From Bolinopsis microptera (lineage: Eukaryota > Ctenophora > Tentaculata > Lobata > Bolinopsidae), in contig NC_087073.1 in assembly GCF_026151205.1 (NCBI RefSeq), positions 16,325,837-16,389,836 on the forward strand: a stretch of 64,000 nt of DNA. Direction: 5' to 3'. The notes beneath the pieces are model-generated. The model did not search any database, was not told the DNA's origin, and saw only the letters and a program-made list of their open reading frames with translations. Shown here piece by piece: positions 11,420 through 23,900 of the stretch (positions within the stretch are counted from its first letter, which is position 1; each line of letters opens with the position of its first letter). The position numbers and the translations under genes are program-made.

Positions 11420-13627
11420 AACCATTCGACATAACGTCTCATCCTCTTCCACAATTCTATAATGATCTCTACAACCGAAGTGTGGTAGGAACGATCACTC
11501 AAGGGACGATGTCACCTCACTCCATTGTCCAACATTCGCAGCTCACCAAGGAATTGTCGATGAACCTGAATCCGCGACTTCAACGTTACCGGAAATCAAA
11601 GATGCAACAAAAAAACTCAAAAACAATAAGAGTGGTGTCCGAAGATCTGATACATCCACCGAAAGTTGAAAAACTCCAACGATAAACTCCAACCCGTGTG
11701 GTTAAAACTCTTCAACTCCTGCCCCACAGCATGGAACTTACCCTGAACAACCCTTCACACTCCCCTCCATAAGACGGGTGACCGACCAAAACCTGATAAC
11801 TATCGGGCCATAACAATTGGGAGCTGTCTCGGTAAACTCTTTTCGAATCTACTCCTCAAACGGTTAATCGAATTCAGAGAATGAGCCTGTCCCTGACCGA
11901 CCCTTATCAACTTTGGATTCAGGAGTGGATCCCCAATGTAATGACCACATACACACCCTAAATAACAATCATAGAGAAATACGCCAAGAAAGAGAAGAAG
12001 GCGACTATTCGCATGCTTTGTTGACTATCGCAAGGCTTTCGGATAGTGTATGAATGGAAGCACTTCTGTTCAAGTTGAGCAACATGGGACTAGCAGGCAA
12101 ATCTCGAATGCATCATCACATGTACAAACAACTCTTCAAAACCCTAGTCAAGCTGATCCTAAAGTCTCTCGCAGCCATTGACGTCACGATCGATACGAAC
12201 AAGGGCATCCAAATGTCCCTGAGCTTCTTCAAAACTTTAGAGCCACGAGCTCTCCTCAGGCTGGAACAAATTGAGGAATTGGATGTAACCTCTTCTAAAA
12301 AACGATGGTTAAAGTAGCCACCTCCGTGGGCAGATGAACTGGTCCTCTTAGCGCTGGATGCGGACAGCTTACAGAAACTGCTGAAGCTGCATGCATGTCT
12401 ATGCCGTAAAGTGGGAGTTTGTCTGTGAACATCAACAAACCATGTGAGGTATTTAACACAAGCTCCACACGAATACTCAAATGTGCTTACGGATTTAAAA
12501 ACTTAGGAAACTTGGACATCGCACCGTAAGAAAAATACTGCAACTTGGAATCCAATATCACTCTGAACGGTTCCTTCAAACAAGCAATTCGACGAGCTTA
12601 GAAAAAAGCTCTACGCTCGTTTCTTCTCTAATGAGACGAATTATTGACACGAGAGCACTCTCCACTAGCACGATGCTAAAACTCATCGTATAGCTTAGTC
12701 AAGCCAGAAGCTACATAACGGATGCCCTGTTTGGCTCCATCGACCACATCGCGAAAGCCCATACTCTTCAAAAAAACCAAGAAGTGAGTCACCCAAAAAA
12801 AGCAGCAGCAAAAGATGCTCTCGAATCTAACTCACCTAAAAATTCTTAAATGGATATTGGGTGTACCACAAAAAGCAAATAACAACTTCTGAAACGGCGA
12901 CCAACAGAGAACCCCCTGGACATGTGACGCGTCCTCCTCAATGTATTGCCCCTACTACTATAGAAGCAATCAACACAAGCGGTAGTATGTAACGTGAACA
13001 CACTTCTGCACCATACATTTCAGGAGCAGAAACAACTGAACCTTACCTGGTATGACACTTGGTCCACTATATCATCAAGATGAGCACCTCCGCTAAACCA
13101 AACTTACACCCCGCTCTTGTATTGCAGCACGTGAGCACATACACGAAACCTTTGTGAACCACTGGAAAAAGGATCTTCACAACCAGCCGAAGATGTCATT
13201 CTACACCGCGGTCAAATCTGAGTTTGGTGAAGAACAGTACTTACAGATTCCGTGCAGGCTTAAGAGAGCTAACATTGCTAAACTTCGCTCTAGCAGTCAT
13301 GATCTGAGGGTAGAGAAAGGTCGATATACTAGTGATCGATACAACACAGCATTGAAAACGTGTCGTTTTTGCTGCTCTCCTGACACAGACGTCATTCGCT
13401 TTTTCGAAGAGCTACCTTTCTTTGAAACACCTATCCTAAAAACTGAGGACCATGTCATAACCGAATGCCCTGGATACCACTCCCTCCGCTCAAAGCTTTC
13501 TGATAACCTGAAAAGCCTTGTAATGCTAAAAGAGTATAGGATCATAATGAACTCCTGTCACACAAAAGAATTCGGGAAATACCTAACAGACTCTTCAAAC
13601 CTTCGAAATCCTAAGAATAAGTCCTAA
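11420..13627 (+). pseudogene. Decayed non-LTR retrotransposon reverse transcriptase (LINE ORF2)
   Basis: Pieces of a LINE-type reverse transcriptase occur in the right order but in shifting frames. There is a fingers motif (GDRPKPDNYRAITI followed by GSCLGKLF) near 11780-11830, DYRKAF near 12025, MEALLFKLSNMGLAGK from 12054, and a palm motif reading WADELVLLALDADS near 12330 where active elements have [YF]ADD. The last 157 codons (13154-13627) are open and carry a C-x2-C...H-x4-C finger (CRFCC, then EDHVITECPGY), typical of the C-terminus of LINE ORF2. Many stops, frameshifts and the altered catalytic motif make it inactive. The family cannot be named from this. Sequence to about 14100, with TAACTTT repeats near 14060-14095, is likely its 3' UTR. 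Confidence 0.8.
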
Positions 13628-14159
13628 TCCTCGCCTCACGTCCCCTACTCATCTCCTTCATCGTCTCATCAACTTATCGTAGTCTCTAAGTCTAACCTAT
13701 CTCCTTGGACTTGCCTTTATGCACACATCCAGATTTTTTATTAGCATTTAAATTATTATATTTGATTTTATTTCCACTTCGTGATATTGTAACGCGGTTA
13801 AATTTTAAGATTTCATTTCAATACTTTTATTCGGCTTTTGTTTTATATCTGAACGTATTTACGAATTGATGTATAGCCAAAACGAGTTCGTTAGTGTTCT
13901 CCTTGGTAATTATATGTTTAATTCCTGTTTAATTCCTTTTTCAAAATTGTCCCACATTCAAACGACGATTTGGCGCACAAACCTTAAATCTTAACAATTA
14001 ATCAATGTTCTCATGGTTCCAAATTTCATGATTCAATGTCACATAACAGTTAACAGATTAACTTTTAACTTTTAACTTTTAACTTTAACCTTATGCCTAA
14101 CACATATTCATAACATATCATTTTATTTCCTCGTATTTTCCTTCGTTCATCTTCTCGTG

Positions 14160-15240
14160 CAATTCCTCAAGTGGGGTAAGTCATCGTCATGTGAATGTTT
14201 GCAGTTTTCCAGACATGCGAGGATCTGACAAAACGTCAAAAATCACGATTTGTCGCGGAGAATGTTGGTGTTGCGATTTCCATTTGTAACGGGATGTCAC
14301 TCCACAACGGGATATTTGAAGTTCTCTCGTTGATTGTAAGCCGTTGAGATTTACCTTGTCATTGTAGCTGACGTTTATTTGCCCCTCCCGTGTTTTGACG
14401 CTGCAGATTACCGAGTAACAGACATGACTATCGCTTTTACAGAATACACCCTGCAGTGAGTGGTGTTCCACTGTACCAAACAGTGTATTTAGATTTTAGA
14501 TACTCAAAATCTTGAAATTGAGTAGCAAGTAGGAGAGTCCTGCATTGAGTGCATAGTGGAATAACTCTGGTGAGGAGGGCGCTTTTAAATATCATATCAC
14601 ACCTTTTTTTCCGTTATATTTTGTGTAGATACATCACCACACAGCTCTCTCAAAGTTCAAACTGATAATAATATAGTTGATGTGGATTTTATCAGGAAAT
14701 TGTACGCACCATCAAAGTTAAACAAACATAAAATACCCATTCACCTTGTCGCCCCCCCCCCCCCCCCCCCGCAATTCATGGTACCGCCCAACGTATGTTT
14801 ACATTGCACATTGTGGTCTGCCATCGTTCGGCCTATTCGGTGAACATAAACAAATGCGGCGCACTTTTTTCCGTGAATTAGTTATATGATCGCCACTTTC
14901 ACTTCAAGTTCATGAGTCATGCTAGCAGTAGCTTAGCTCTTCCTCGACTAAGCCCTAATACTCCAAAAGCAGGGAGGCGTTGTGTGTGCACTTCGCTGCA
15001 AAGAGTTTTTTGCTGCTGAATCGGGTTTAATAGGTCATTGGTAACACAAATCACTGAGGGTCGCATGTTGTGTTTCAACCCTGTGGGAGTGGGACCACGC
15101 CCATATTTCATATTAGGCGCGTATGTGGGAGATTTGTAAGGGCTTAGAGACTTAAACTTGGGCTTGAAATGACTGCAATACACATGTTTAAATTGCAGGC
15201 ACTGTGAACGTTTGAAGGCTTAAAATGCTTCCTTTTGAAA
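14160..15240. other. Intergenic with a C19 run
   Basis: No gene recognised. Open frames on the minus strand at 14187-14471 and 14917-15183 have no known motif. A run of 19 C occupies 14752-14770. Sequence near 13940-13975 recurs inverted near 15265-15310 (GTCCCACATTCAAACGACGA), linking this stretch to the MITE family described at 54641-55123. Confidence 0.35.
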
Positions 15241-15417
15241 TTGAAGCAAATTCAGAAAAGGGGCCGTCTTAGGGGGGCGCCAAATCGTCGTTTGAATGTG
15301 GGACAATTTCGAAAACTTAACAAAAGTATTAGCAAAACTGCGCGTTTTCTCTAGATACACACTTTTTTAGAGATTTTACCGGTGTATCCTCTAAAATCAC
15401 CTAATTTGTTCAATTTT

Positions 15418-16137
15418 GGGGGGGGGGGGGGGGGGGGGGGCAACCATATTAAAGTATATTAAAGTATATTATATCCCCGGGTCAAAATCGGAAAAAATCC
15501 TACATTTTAATATACTTTAATATACCTACAATTAGAAGATTTATATTCTTCGTTAAGATTTACATGATGAACTATATTTTTCACTCAGATTCGCAAGATA
15601 AGCCTGTTTTAGGACTAGTACATGAATTTCCATCCAGATTGGTCAAAAATTGGCTGAGCTATGAGCTTTAAAAAGTATGCCCATATTTGGGCATACGCTT
15701 TTGCCCAAATTCGCTTTTGACCAAATTCGATAAAATTTCAATATTTTTTAATGAGACTAACTCTACTATGTGAAAGATATAACTCAGTGTTTGTTGAATA
15801 TAGTGGATACTAAGTAAAAATACCTCCATGAACAAAATTGGGAAAATTGCACATAATATCTCGGTTCGGAATACTAGCCAAAATGACTTCATTAAAATTG
15901 AAATAACTCCATCAGTTTTCAATATTTTTTCAAGAACTTTTTGGAATAGATTAAGAATTGCATTTCAAGCTTATTTTGGGCAACAATTTTTGAAGTAGGC
16001 CTCCAAGGAGATAGGGATATTAAAGTATATTGTAGGTATATTAAAGTATATTAAAGTATATCCCCGGGTCAAAATCGGGAAAAATCCTACATTTTAATAT
16101 ACTTTAATATGGTTGGCCCCCCCCCCCCCCCCCCCCC
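15418..16137. mobile_element. MITE-like element bounded by G23 and C21 runs
   Basis: The left end is 23 G followed by CAACCATATTAAAGTATAT. The right end is ATATACTTTAATATGGTTG followed by 21 C, so the G/C runs are part of the inverted repeat. Just inside, a block TATCCCCGGGTCAAAATCGG with the following 50 bp occurs at both ends in direct orientation (about 15471 and 16059). The centre resembles the repeat at 4130-4560. No coding sequence is seen. Confidence 0.6.
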
Positions 16138-16138
16138 A

Positions 16139-16706
16139 ATTTTAGGGAGGGGCACCAAAAGGGGAGGGAGCACCAACAGGGGGGCGCTTTTTCGGTCCAG
16201 GGGGGGGGGGGGCCCAACATGGTAACGTTACGCCACTGTTTCTGCTAGTGTAAATAAATTTATAATTATGGAGCATCGCATGCCATAAAACTTCCAAGTT
16301 TAACATGATTGCAAAATCTCTATTCAGATCCTCCTCAAAACTATTTAACTATCTCATTTCCCTCAAGTTACTTCAAACTGCTTCAATTTCAAACTTTAAA
16401 CATCTAACCATCTTCTTATAGCTACCAGTTACCACAAGCTGGGCTCTCTCCAATTATTATGACTAACCATCTCCAATATAACCTCATACATAGCGAACTA
16501 GAGTTCCAGTCTGGAACTCTACCTCTAGTTCTATCTACATTCTGCTACCCCCAACCAAGCGCCATATCTACCCAGCTACCCAGCTTTTTAAGAGATTTTA
16601 CCGGCGTATCCTCTAAAATCACCTAATTTGTTAAATTATAGGGAGGGGCGCCAACAGGGGGGCGCATTATCGGCGGGGTGCCAACAGGCAACGTTACGCC
16701 ACTGCC
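16139..16706. repeat. Fragments of the CAGTGGCGTAAC MITE family
   Basis: AACGTTACGCCACTG ends appear at about 16222-16236 and 16691-16705, preceded by GGGGCGCCAACAGG-type sequence and a 'ACCGG.GTATCCTCTAAAATCACC' block (also at about 15380 and 16600). The same blocks build the complete element at 54641-55123, so these are partial or nested copies. Confidence 0.55.
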
Positions 16707-17133
16707 ACCAGCCCGTTTTAATTCTAGCTCTTTCTAACAACCTCTGAATGATACCTTCTGCTCTACCTGTAGCTGCCACCAGCAATCTGGATTCTCGATC
16801 ACATCTTGAATCAAAGATAACTTTAAAATTTCCTACGAAAGTATATTTCTACCATGTTAGCTAAGTTAGCTATAAATCAATAAGCTGGATCATCAGCGAT
16901 AAAATTTCTGACGTACTCAATTCTTCCTCTATTTCATTAGTCAGTATATTTCATTGTATGATATCTTTTCGTTCTTTTGGATCCTTTGGATCTCTTGGTG
17001 ACATCCTTAAAAGTTAATTTAAGGAATTAACTTTAGTAATTAAGTCGTTCCTGGTATTGAAAAATTGAATTAAACCTTGCAAAGTGGATTTGTTAAACAG
17101 AAGCTGGAATTTCCCAGTCTGAGACGAAACGGA

Positions 17134-20100
17134 ATCTCGTTAGCTTTTCGTGTTAAAAGCGATTTCTCAACGGTTATCACCTCTCTAGATGATTCTCAAA
17201 ACATTTGGACTTTATTGCATTTTTGAAATAAATGCAATAAGGGCGTTTTCGGCCACACCCTTTTTCAGGGTTTTGCGGTCACTCGAATTTTTGTATTTCA
17301 GTCCAGGAAGGTCTTAAAGACTATTCCGATACACCAAAATGTGCCTAATAGCCACATTTATATACAACTTATGAAGCAACATATACCTTAAAATGCTTCG
17401 TTTCGGAAATATGGCCGAAAAACGGTTTTTGGCTTGACGCAGTTCAAATTTCCGTGATTTTTGGCATTTCCGCCTAGAAAGGTCGTAGAGACTATTCTGA
17501 TACACTAAAATGTACATAATGGCCACATTTATATACAACTTATGAAGCAACATATACCCTAAAAGGCTTATTTTCGGAAATGTGGCTGAAAAACGGATTT
17601 TTGCTGAGCGATAATATTCACAAATGGGCTATTGGACTGTTAACTAGAACGGTCTTAAAGACTCATGAGCAACATAGCATTTGTCACAAGATGTAAGATG
17701 AGTCACTTTGTGTCCAGAAACACCTACAAAAATTAAAGAATGATCTACTTTATTGGGCATCTCTCTTAATGCGCCAGGCCAGCAGCATATTTGTGTCTTA
17801 CGAAAGGGCGATTTTTCAAAATTACGGTTTCTTTAGGTCAATGGGTCAGTTGCTAACAGTAAATTGTTTGAAATTGCCGACTCATGCACATCATATACTC
17901 AAAAACGCTCACTTTAGGAGTGATTAGTAAATAAGTTTAACTACTGCATGATTTGTGAAAAGTGAAAACTCCAACACTTTTTTATTGGCACCAATTTAGC
18001 CAAAATGTAATGAAAAAAAACCATGATATGTATAATGTACTAAGAATACCGGACCTAAAATAATTCGGCACTGTTTCCGGGCCAGATTGTTGCTTGACCA
18101 CTGAGCAGTACTGACCAGTACTTCAGAATGACCCCATATCCTTTTTTTCAGTCGCATAGATTTTCCCATCGTATGATAATGCGTGTCATTGACTGGCTAG
18201 TTCTTCTGTTATTACAGCTGTTAGCTGCCTCGAGATCTTTAGAGCGGGGAGGGGGTCTTAATGACAAAAATCTGAACGATCTCTTACTAACGGGACACTA
18301 CGGGACAAGGGACGGATCTCGGGCCTAATAGCTGGAGTCTGCACCTAGATGGTCAACGTGAGGATAGCATGAGGATTTAGGATGCTCTGCCTGCCTTTCA
18401 TAAGGTCTTGTAACCCCGAAAGCTGGTATATCTTATCTAAATTAATTAACCTTGGTTACATCCCGTGCTGTTTCGAATTTATAATTAGATTTATAGGTCC
18501 AATATCAAGCAAAAAGTCTGATCTCCGGTACTGATGTTACACTCACATGATCTTCGACGCGAGGATCTCCGAACTCCGATCTTAAAGTTAAATCTCAGAG
18601 CCAAAAAGAGGAACCTAAGCCTCGGTTCTTCTCTTTGAGAGGCAAACAGGAAATTCGGTGTTATCAACTCAAAGTCGGATTCGTAGCACAATTGAAAACC
18701 AAAGAATAAAAATCTTAATGAATTCCTGACATCCTAAAATTAATATCAGGTCGTATTCGATTCAGTGGCCCAAACTCCAGTAGGTTACAAGACTTAAGTT
18801 CAAGTCGAGGAACACTTTGATTAAGTATGATCCTTGTCTAGTTGGAATTATCGCATATCATGCAGTAGTTATCTACTAATCACTCCTAAACTGAGCGTTT
18901 TATAGTCGAATCTCGAACCCTGCCATTCGGCCAAGTAATCTTAATCTGAAGTTCTAGAATTATAGTTATAATGTTCTAGTACTAATGTATTAGTGCCCTA
19001 GATAAGATCTCGAGGCAGCTGTAATAACAAAAGAGCTAGCCAGTAACAACTTGATTAAAAAACTAGGGAATGACACACATTATCATACGATGGTAAAATC
19101 TATGCGAACCAAACCACTGCAGTATTATTAAACTGCGGCCAACAGATCTCAAACCAGGGATAACAGACCAATATTGGTCGAGACAGCGAAATCAATCATA
19201 ATTTTAAAGTGGGGTACTGGTCAGCGGTCAAGCAACAATCTGGACCAGACCCAGTGCCGATTTATTTTAGGTCCGGTATAGTATTCTTGAACAGTACATA
19301 TATCATGGTTTCATGGCATAAATAAATAAAAAGTTTGAAGTTGAATTTTGGTCTGGCACATATCAAATTTAAAAATTAAATTGGTGCCAAGGAAAAATTG
19401 GGGGTTTTCACAAATCATGTAGTAGTTATTTACTAATGACTCCTAAAATGAGCATTTTTGAGTACATGATGTGCATGAGTCGCCAAATGCGACCAATTCG
19501 CTGTTAGCTGCCGAACCTTTGACCTTAAGAAACCGTAATTTTGAAAAATCGCCCTTTTGTAAGACACAAATATGCTGCTGGCCTGGCCCATTAAGAGAGA
19601 TGCCCAATAAAGTAGATCATTCTCTAATTTTTGTAGGTGTTTCTGGACACAAAGTGACTCATCTTTACATCTTGTGACAAATGCTATGTTGCTCATGAGT
19701 CTTTAAGACCGTTCTAGTTAACAGTCCAATAGCCCATTTGTGAATATTATCGCTCAGCAAAAATCCGTTTTTCAGCCACATTTCCGAAAATAAGCCTTTT
19801 AGGGTATATGTTGCTTCATAAGTTGTATATAAATGTGGCCATTATGTACATTTTAGTGTATCAGAATAGTCTCTACGACCTTCCTAGGCGGAAATGCCAA
19901 AAATCACGGAAATTTGAACTGCGTCAAGCCAAAAACCGTTTTTTCGGCCATATTTCCGAAACGAAGCATTTTAAGGTATATGTTGCTTCATAAGTTGTAT
20001 ATAAATGTGGCTATTAGGCACATTTTGGTGTATCGGAATAGTCTTTAAGACCTTCCTGGACTGAAATACAAAAATTCAAATGACCGCAAAACCCTGAAAA

Positions 20101-20228
20101 AGGGTGTGGCCGAAAACGCCCTTATTGCATTTATTTCAAAAATGCAATAAAGTCCAAATGTTTTGAGAATCATCTAGAGAGGTGATAACCGTTGAGAAAT
20201 CGCTTTTAACACGAAAAGCTAACGAGAT
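17134..20228. mobile_element. 3.1-kb foldback element with ~1.1-kb inverted arms
   Basis: The ends are exact inverted copies (ATCTCGTTAGCTTTTCG at 17134 and its complement ending at 20228). Inverted similarity continues for over 1 kb on each side to about 18200 and 19060, including a palindromic TTGCATTT..AAATGCAA region and paired GTATATAAATGTGGC words. The loop (about 18200-19060) is unrelated AT-rich DNA. Open frames in the arms (17314-17553 and 19808-19993) are the same sequence on opposite strands and carry no known domain. No transposase and no clear target duplication were found, so it is probably non-autonomous. Confidence 0.7.
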
Positions 20229-20371
20229 AGCCTTTTAGAACGGTTGGGATCCGACTAGTTTTTTATTTGTTCATCTCAATTAAGCAAACTCAATACCGAA
20301 GACTAACGTCTAACGTGTGACTCTATTAAACTTTAATCTACAAGATCAACCTACAAGATCTTGTAGATCAA

Positions 20372-20423
20372 CACGTGATCTACAAGTGTTAAATGCACGT
20401 GAGCTGCACGTGAGCTGCACGTG
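20372..20423. promoter_or_regulatory. Cluster of four CACGTG E-boxes upstream of the carbonic anhydrase gene
   Basis: CACGTG occurs at 20372, 20396, 20407 and 20418. The last three sit in an exact 11-bp tandem (GAGCTGCACGT). The cluster is about 480 bp upstream of the carbonic anhydrase start codon. CACGTG is the core bound by bHLH factors such as Myc/Max, USF and CLOCK families. A role here is inferred from position and spacing only. Confidence 0.4.
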
Positions 20424-20900
20424 AGCTGCTGATTCATATTTGAGTTGTTATCCTACTGTCCGAACGTCGCTCGGTACACACCGAGGATATCTTTACTTTT
20501 AGAAACGTGCCCTTATTTATATACAAAATTTTCCTCCGGCAAGCAATCAGCAATGATATTCCTTTGACAAGTAAAGTTGTGGAAGTTGCTTGTTTCCAAA
20601 ATGCAAATTATGAAAATCATCACGATTGTTAGCAATCAATAGGCGTTGCCATCAAACTGCCTCTAATTTTAATACTCGCAAATCTTCTTTGTTTTCAATT
20701 GCTAGATATTTACTGTAGCACGGTCATTATAATTGTTTGTAGTGACTTTGCACTTGCAGTGTGGGACTGGTGCGTTTACATTTGTTATTTATCCCATTTA
20801 AGAAATAACTTGCTACCACGGTATAACAAATTAAATAAGAACTTTACCATTTTCGATAAATCAGTTACAAATAAATCCATAAATTAGCACTTCAGACGAA

Positions 20901-23900
20901 ATGTTAAAAGCAGCGGTAACCGTGTTTCTGGTAGCTGTGGTTTACAGCAGTGGCGACGTAATAGACTACGACACACAGGGCGAATGGGGAGGAGTGTGTA
21001 ACAAAGAGGAGTCCAAGAATCAGTCTCCTGTTGATGTGATATCCTCTGAAACCAGCACTGAAGTGGATGCTAAATTTGTTGAACTGAGTAAGATGCAACT
21101 TTGGATTTTCTTTTTATTATTACGTAATTTGTTTCACATTGACGTAGTTAACTTAGGCATAATACTAATATCTATTAAGTTTAATTATTTAATTGCTTCC
21201 CCATTCCCAGGCTCTGGACAGGGTCTCGCTGCAACGAACGAAAATAACTTGAACGCCATCAAGATCAAGTTTACTGAGACAATTAAATACATGATTCCAT
21301 GGATGGAAAACACTGAGGGCACGGTAAGTCAACCATTTCAATTTTAGGTGCTAATAGTATCTATTTGATCTTTGAACAAATCATAACTTATACTATGATA
21401 CTTTATTATGATTCTTTTTTGGATCCTCAGCGACAAAATTTGATTACTATTTATGAGGTTTAAATTTGACCAAAACCCATAATCATGGGTAGAGTGAACC
21501 GCTGCCAGTGTCTCTCTTTTCCAAACAAAATAAAATGATATTAATTTGAGGAACCGTCTGCAAATGCAAATTGATACCGAGAATGAAATCGGTCGCTCGC
21601 TTTTCCCATTCATTCACGGCTTACGGATTGTAATAAAGCTTATTGAATGGGAAAAGCGAGCGACCGATTTCATTCTCGGTATCAATTTGCATTTGAGACG
21701 GTTCCTCAAATTAATATCATTTTATTTTGTTTGGAAAAGAGAGACACTGGCAGCGGTTCACTCTACCCATGATTATGGGTTTTGGTCAAATATCATCTCT
21801 TTTTGATTATAATGTCAGGATTTGCTCGGAAGTCCCTTGTCTGCCCACCGAAGTACCACAACCGAAGTGGGTTTGCTCTGAGACAGGTAGTGACAGCTTC
21901 AAGACTCCAAAGGTCTGTTGCATTGATATTTATTATTTTATGATTTCGTATATACTTTAGGAGTCCTGGAATGCAGCTAGCAGGAGTTGCATTCTGTGGG
22001 CACGGTGATAGGGCATCCTTCTTTATAGTAATAGGCCAGAAACCGCTGACCAGAACAGAGAGATAATGTCAGGATAATATACACAGTCGAAACTTCATTA
22101 ATAAGGAGGTAATTTCAATTTTCAACGATTTCGAAATTTTACCTTTGAAAACGTTTTCTTGTTTTAGGTATGCATATCTGTCGATAACAGACTGAATATG
22201 GCACTTTTCACTCATTCAAGTTGGCATTAAATTCATACATAATGCTATTTAAATATCGTGGGAAATCAGAATATATTCGAAATCACGAATAGGCAAAATT
22301 CTCACCTTTCGCACGTGCAAACTTTAAGCGGACGTTGCGTGCGCATACAATACTGAATCACCGTACATTTTTGCATAGTGGTATTTTATATATAGTTTGA
22401 TAAGCATGCAAAGTTTCAGAAGATTTCAAAAAGAACTTGGATCACAACGGGACTCCAAAGTTGATAAAAATCGTGAAAATAACAATTTTCAGTGATTTTA
22501 GCTATTTTAAATCAATTTGGGCGTGTCCCCACGTGTTCAACTTTTCGATTTGCAACTTTAAAACTAGCCTATAACAAAATTTAGACCTTTAGGAAACACA
22601 ATTGAGCTCCACAACCCAAGGGATGGCCCAACACCAGAGAATACTAATTCACAAATTTTGTGTTTTTATAAAATTATTCTTCAAAAAAGCACTAACTTCA
22701 ATTTATGAAGGAGCAAGGTAGGAAAATTTTTCGGTAGATTTTCAGAATGCTTGAACAAATATCTAAGGATAAATTGTCCTCAGATTACTTCTTAATGATT
22801 TTAAATCGATTTGAAAAGTTGTTCTTTTGTCAAAAATCAAGTTTTAAAAACACTTAACTTGATGACGTCATCAAGTGATGATGATGACGTTAAATTATTT
22901 TTTTAAATAATCTAAACTAAAGCATAAACAATTATCTTTAAAACCTGTGGTTTGAAATGACTGTATCTTTTATACTTTTGAATCTACGGACACTTAAATG
23001 TAGGCTACAATTGACTGCCAAAGCGTCTATCACAATGCTGGCAAGCATGACCGTGCCTCTTATCACAATGCTGGCAAGCATAACCGTCGCCCTTATATTC
23101 ACAACACTATGTACCCCCTATACTATTATATCCCCTTTATTGTTTTCCAGGCATTAAGACTCATCGAAAGTAGTTCAGCAGGTATATTTAAGTTCAAAAC
23201 ATTCTAATTCAATGTTAATGATGACAGTAATAAGAAATAGTTATGTGGAGGTTTTTAAGAAATTTGCGCAAAATACGCGCCAGCATGTTATACGAAATTA
23301 GGTAAAAAACCAAAAATCGCCATATTCAGGTGCCTTAAAAACCATGTTAAAATTGAGTTAGAGATCTGAAACTTTGCAGAGCGTCTAGACCTTGTCCAAA
23401 TCGACTGTAAAAAAAATTTCATGTTGCAGGAGTATCGGGAAGTGGGTTTTCTGGAACCCCTGTTTTACAACAGATTGTCGTGAAGCTATCACAATGCTGG
23501 CAAGCATTACCGTCGCCCTTATATTCACAATACTATTTACCCCCTATACTATTATATCCCCTTTATTGATTTCCAGGCATTAAGACTCATCGAAAGTAGA
23601 TCAGCAGGTACATTTAAGTTCAAAACATTCTAATTCAATGTTAAAGATGACAGGAATAAGAAATAGTTATATGGAGGTTTTTAAGAAATTTGCGCAAAAT
23701 ACGCGCCAGCATGTTATACGAAATTAGGTAAAAAACCCAAAATCGCCATATTCAGGTGCCTTAAAAACCATGTTAAAATTGAGTTAGAGATCTGAAACTT
23801 TGCAAGGCGTCTAGACCTTGTCCAAATCGACTGTAAAAAAAATTTCATGTTTCAGGAGTATCGTGAAGTGGGTTTTCTGGAACCCCTGTTTTACAACAGA

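Noticed and set aside
14187-15183. Minus-strand frames at 14187-14471 and 14917-15183 as genes
   Set aside because: No recognisable domain, no splice signals supporting them, and they lie among MITE fragments.
21344-21806. Open frames on both strands in the palindromic MITEs (also 26507-26767 and 27752-28238)
   Set aside because: The same peptide appears on opposite strands because the DNA is a palindrome; no independent coding evidence.
21822-22062. A missing carbonic anhydrase exon within the 241-bp segment
   Set aside because: No carbonic anhydrase motif in any frame, the segment has a 13-bp target duplication, and exons 2 and 3 already join in phase with normal motif spacing.
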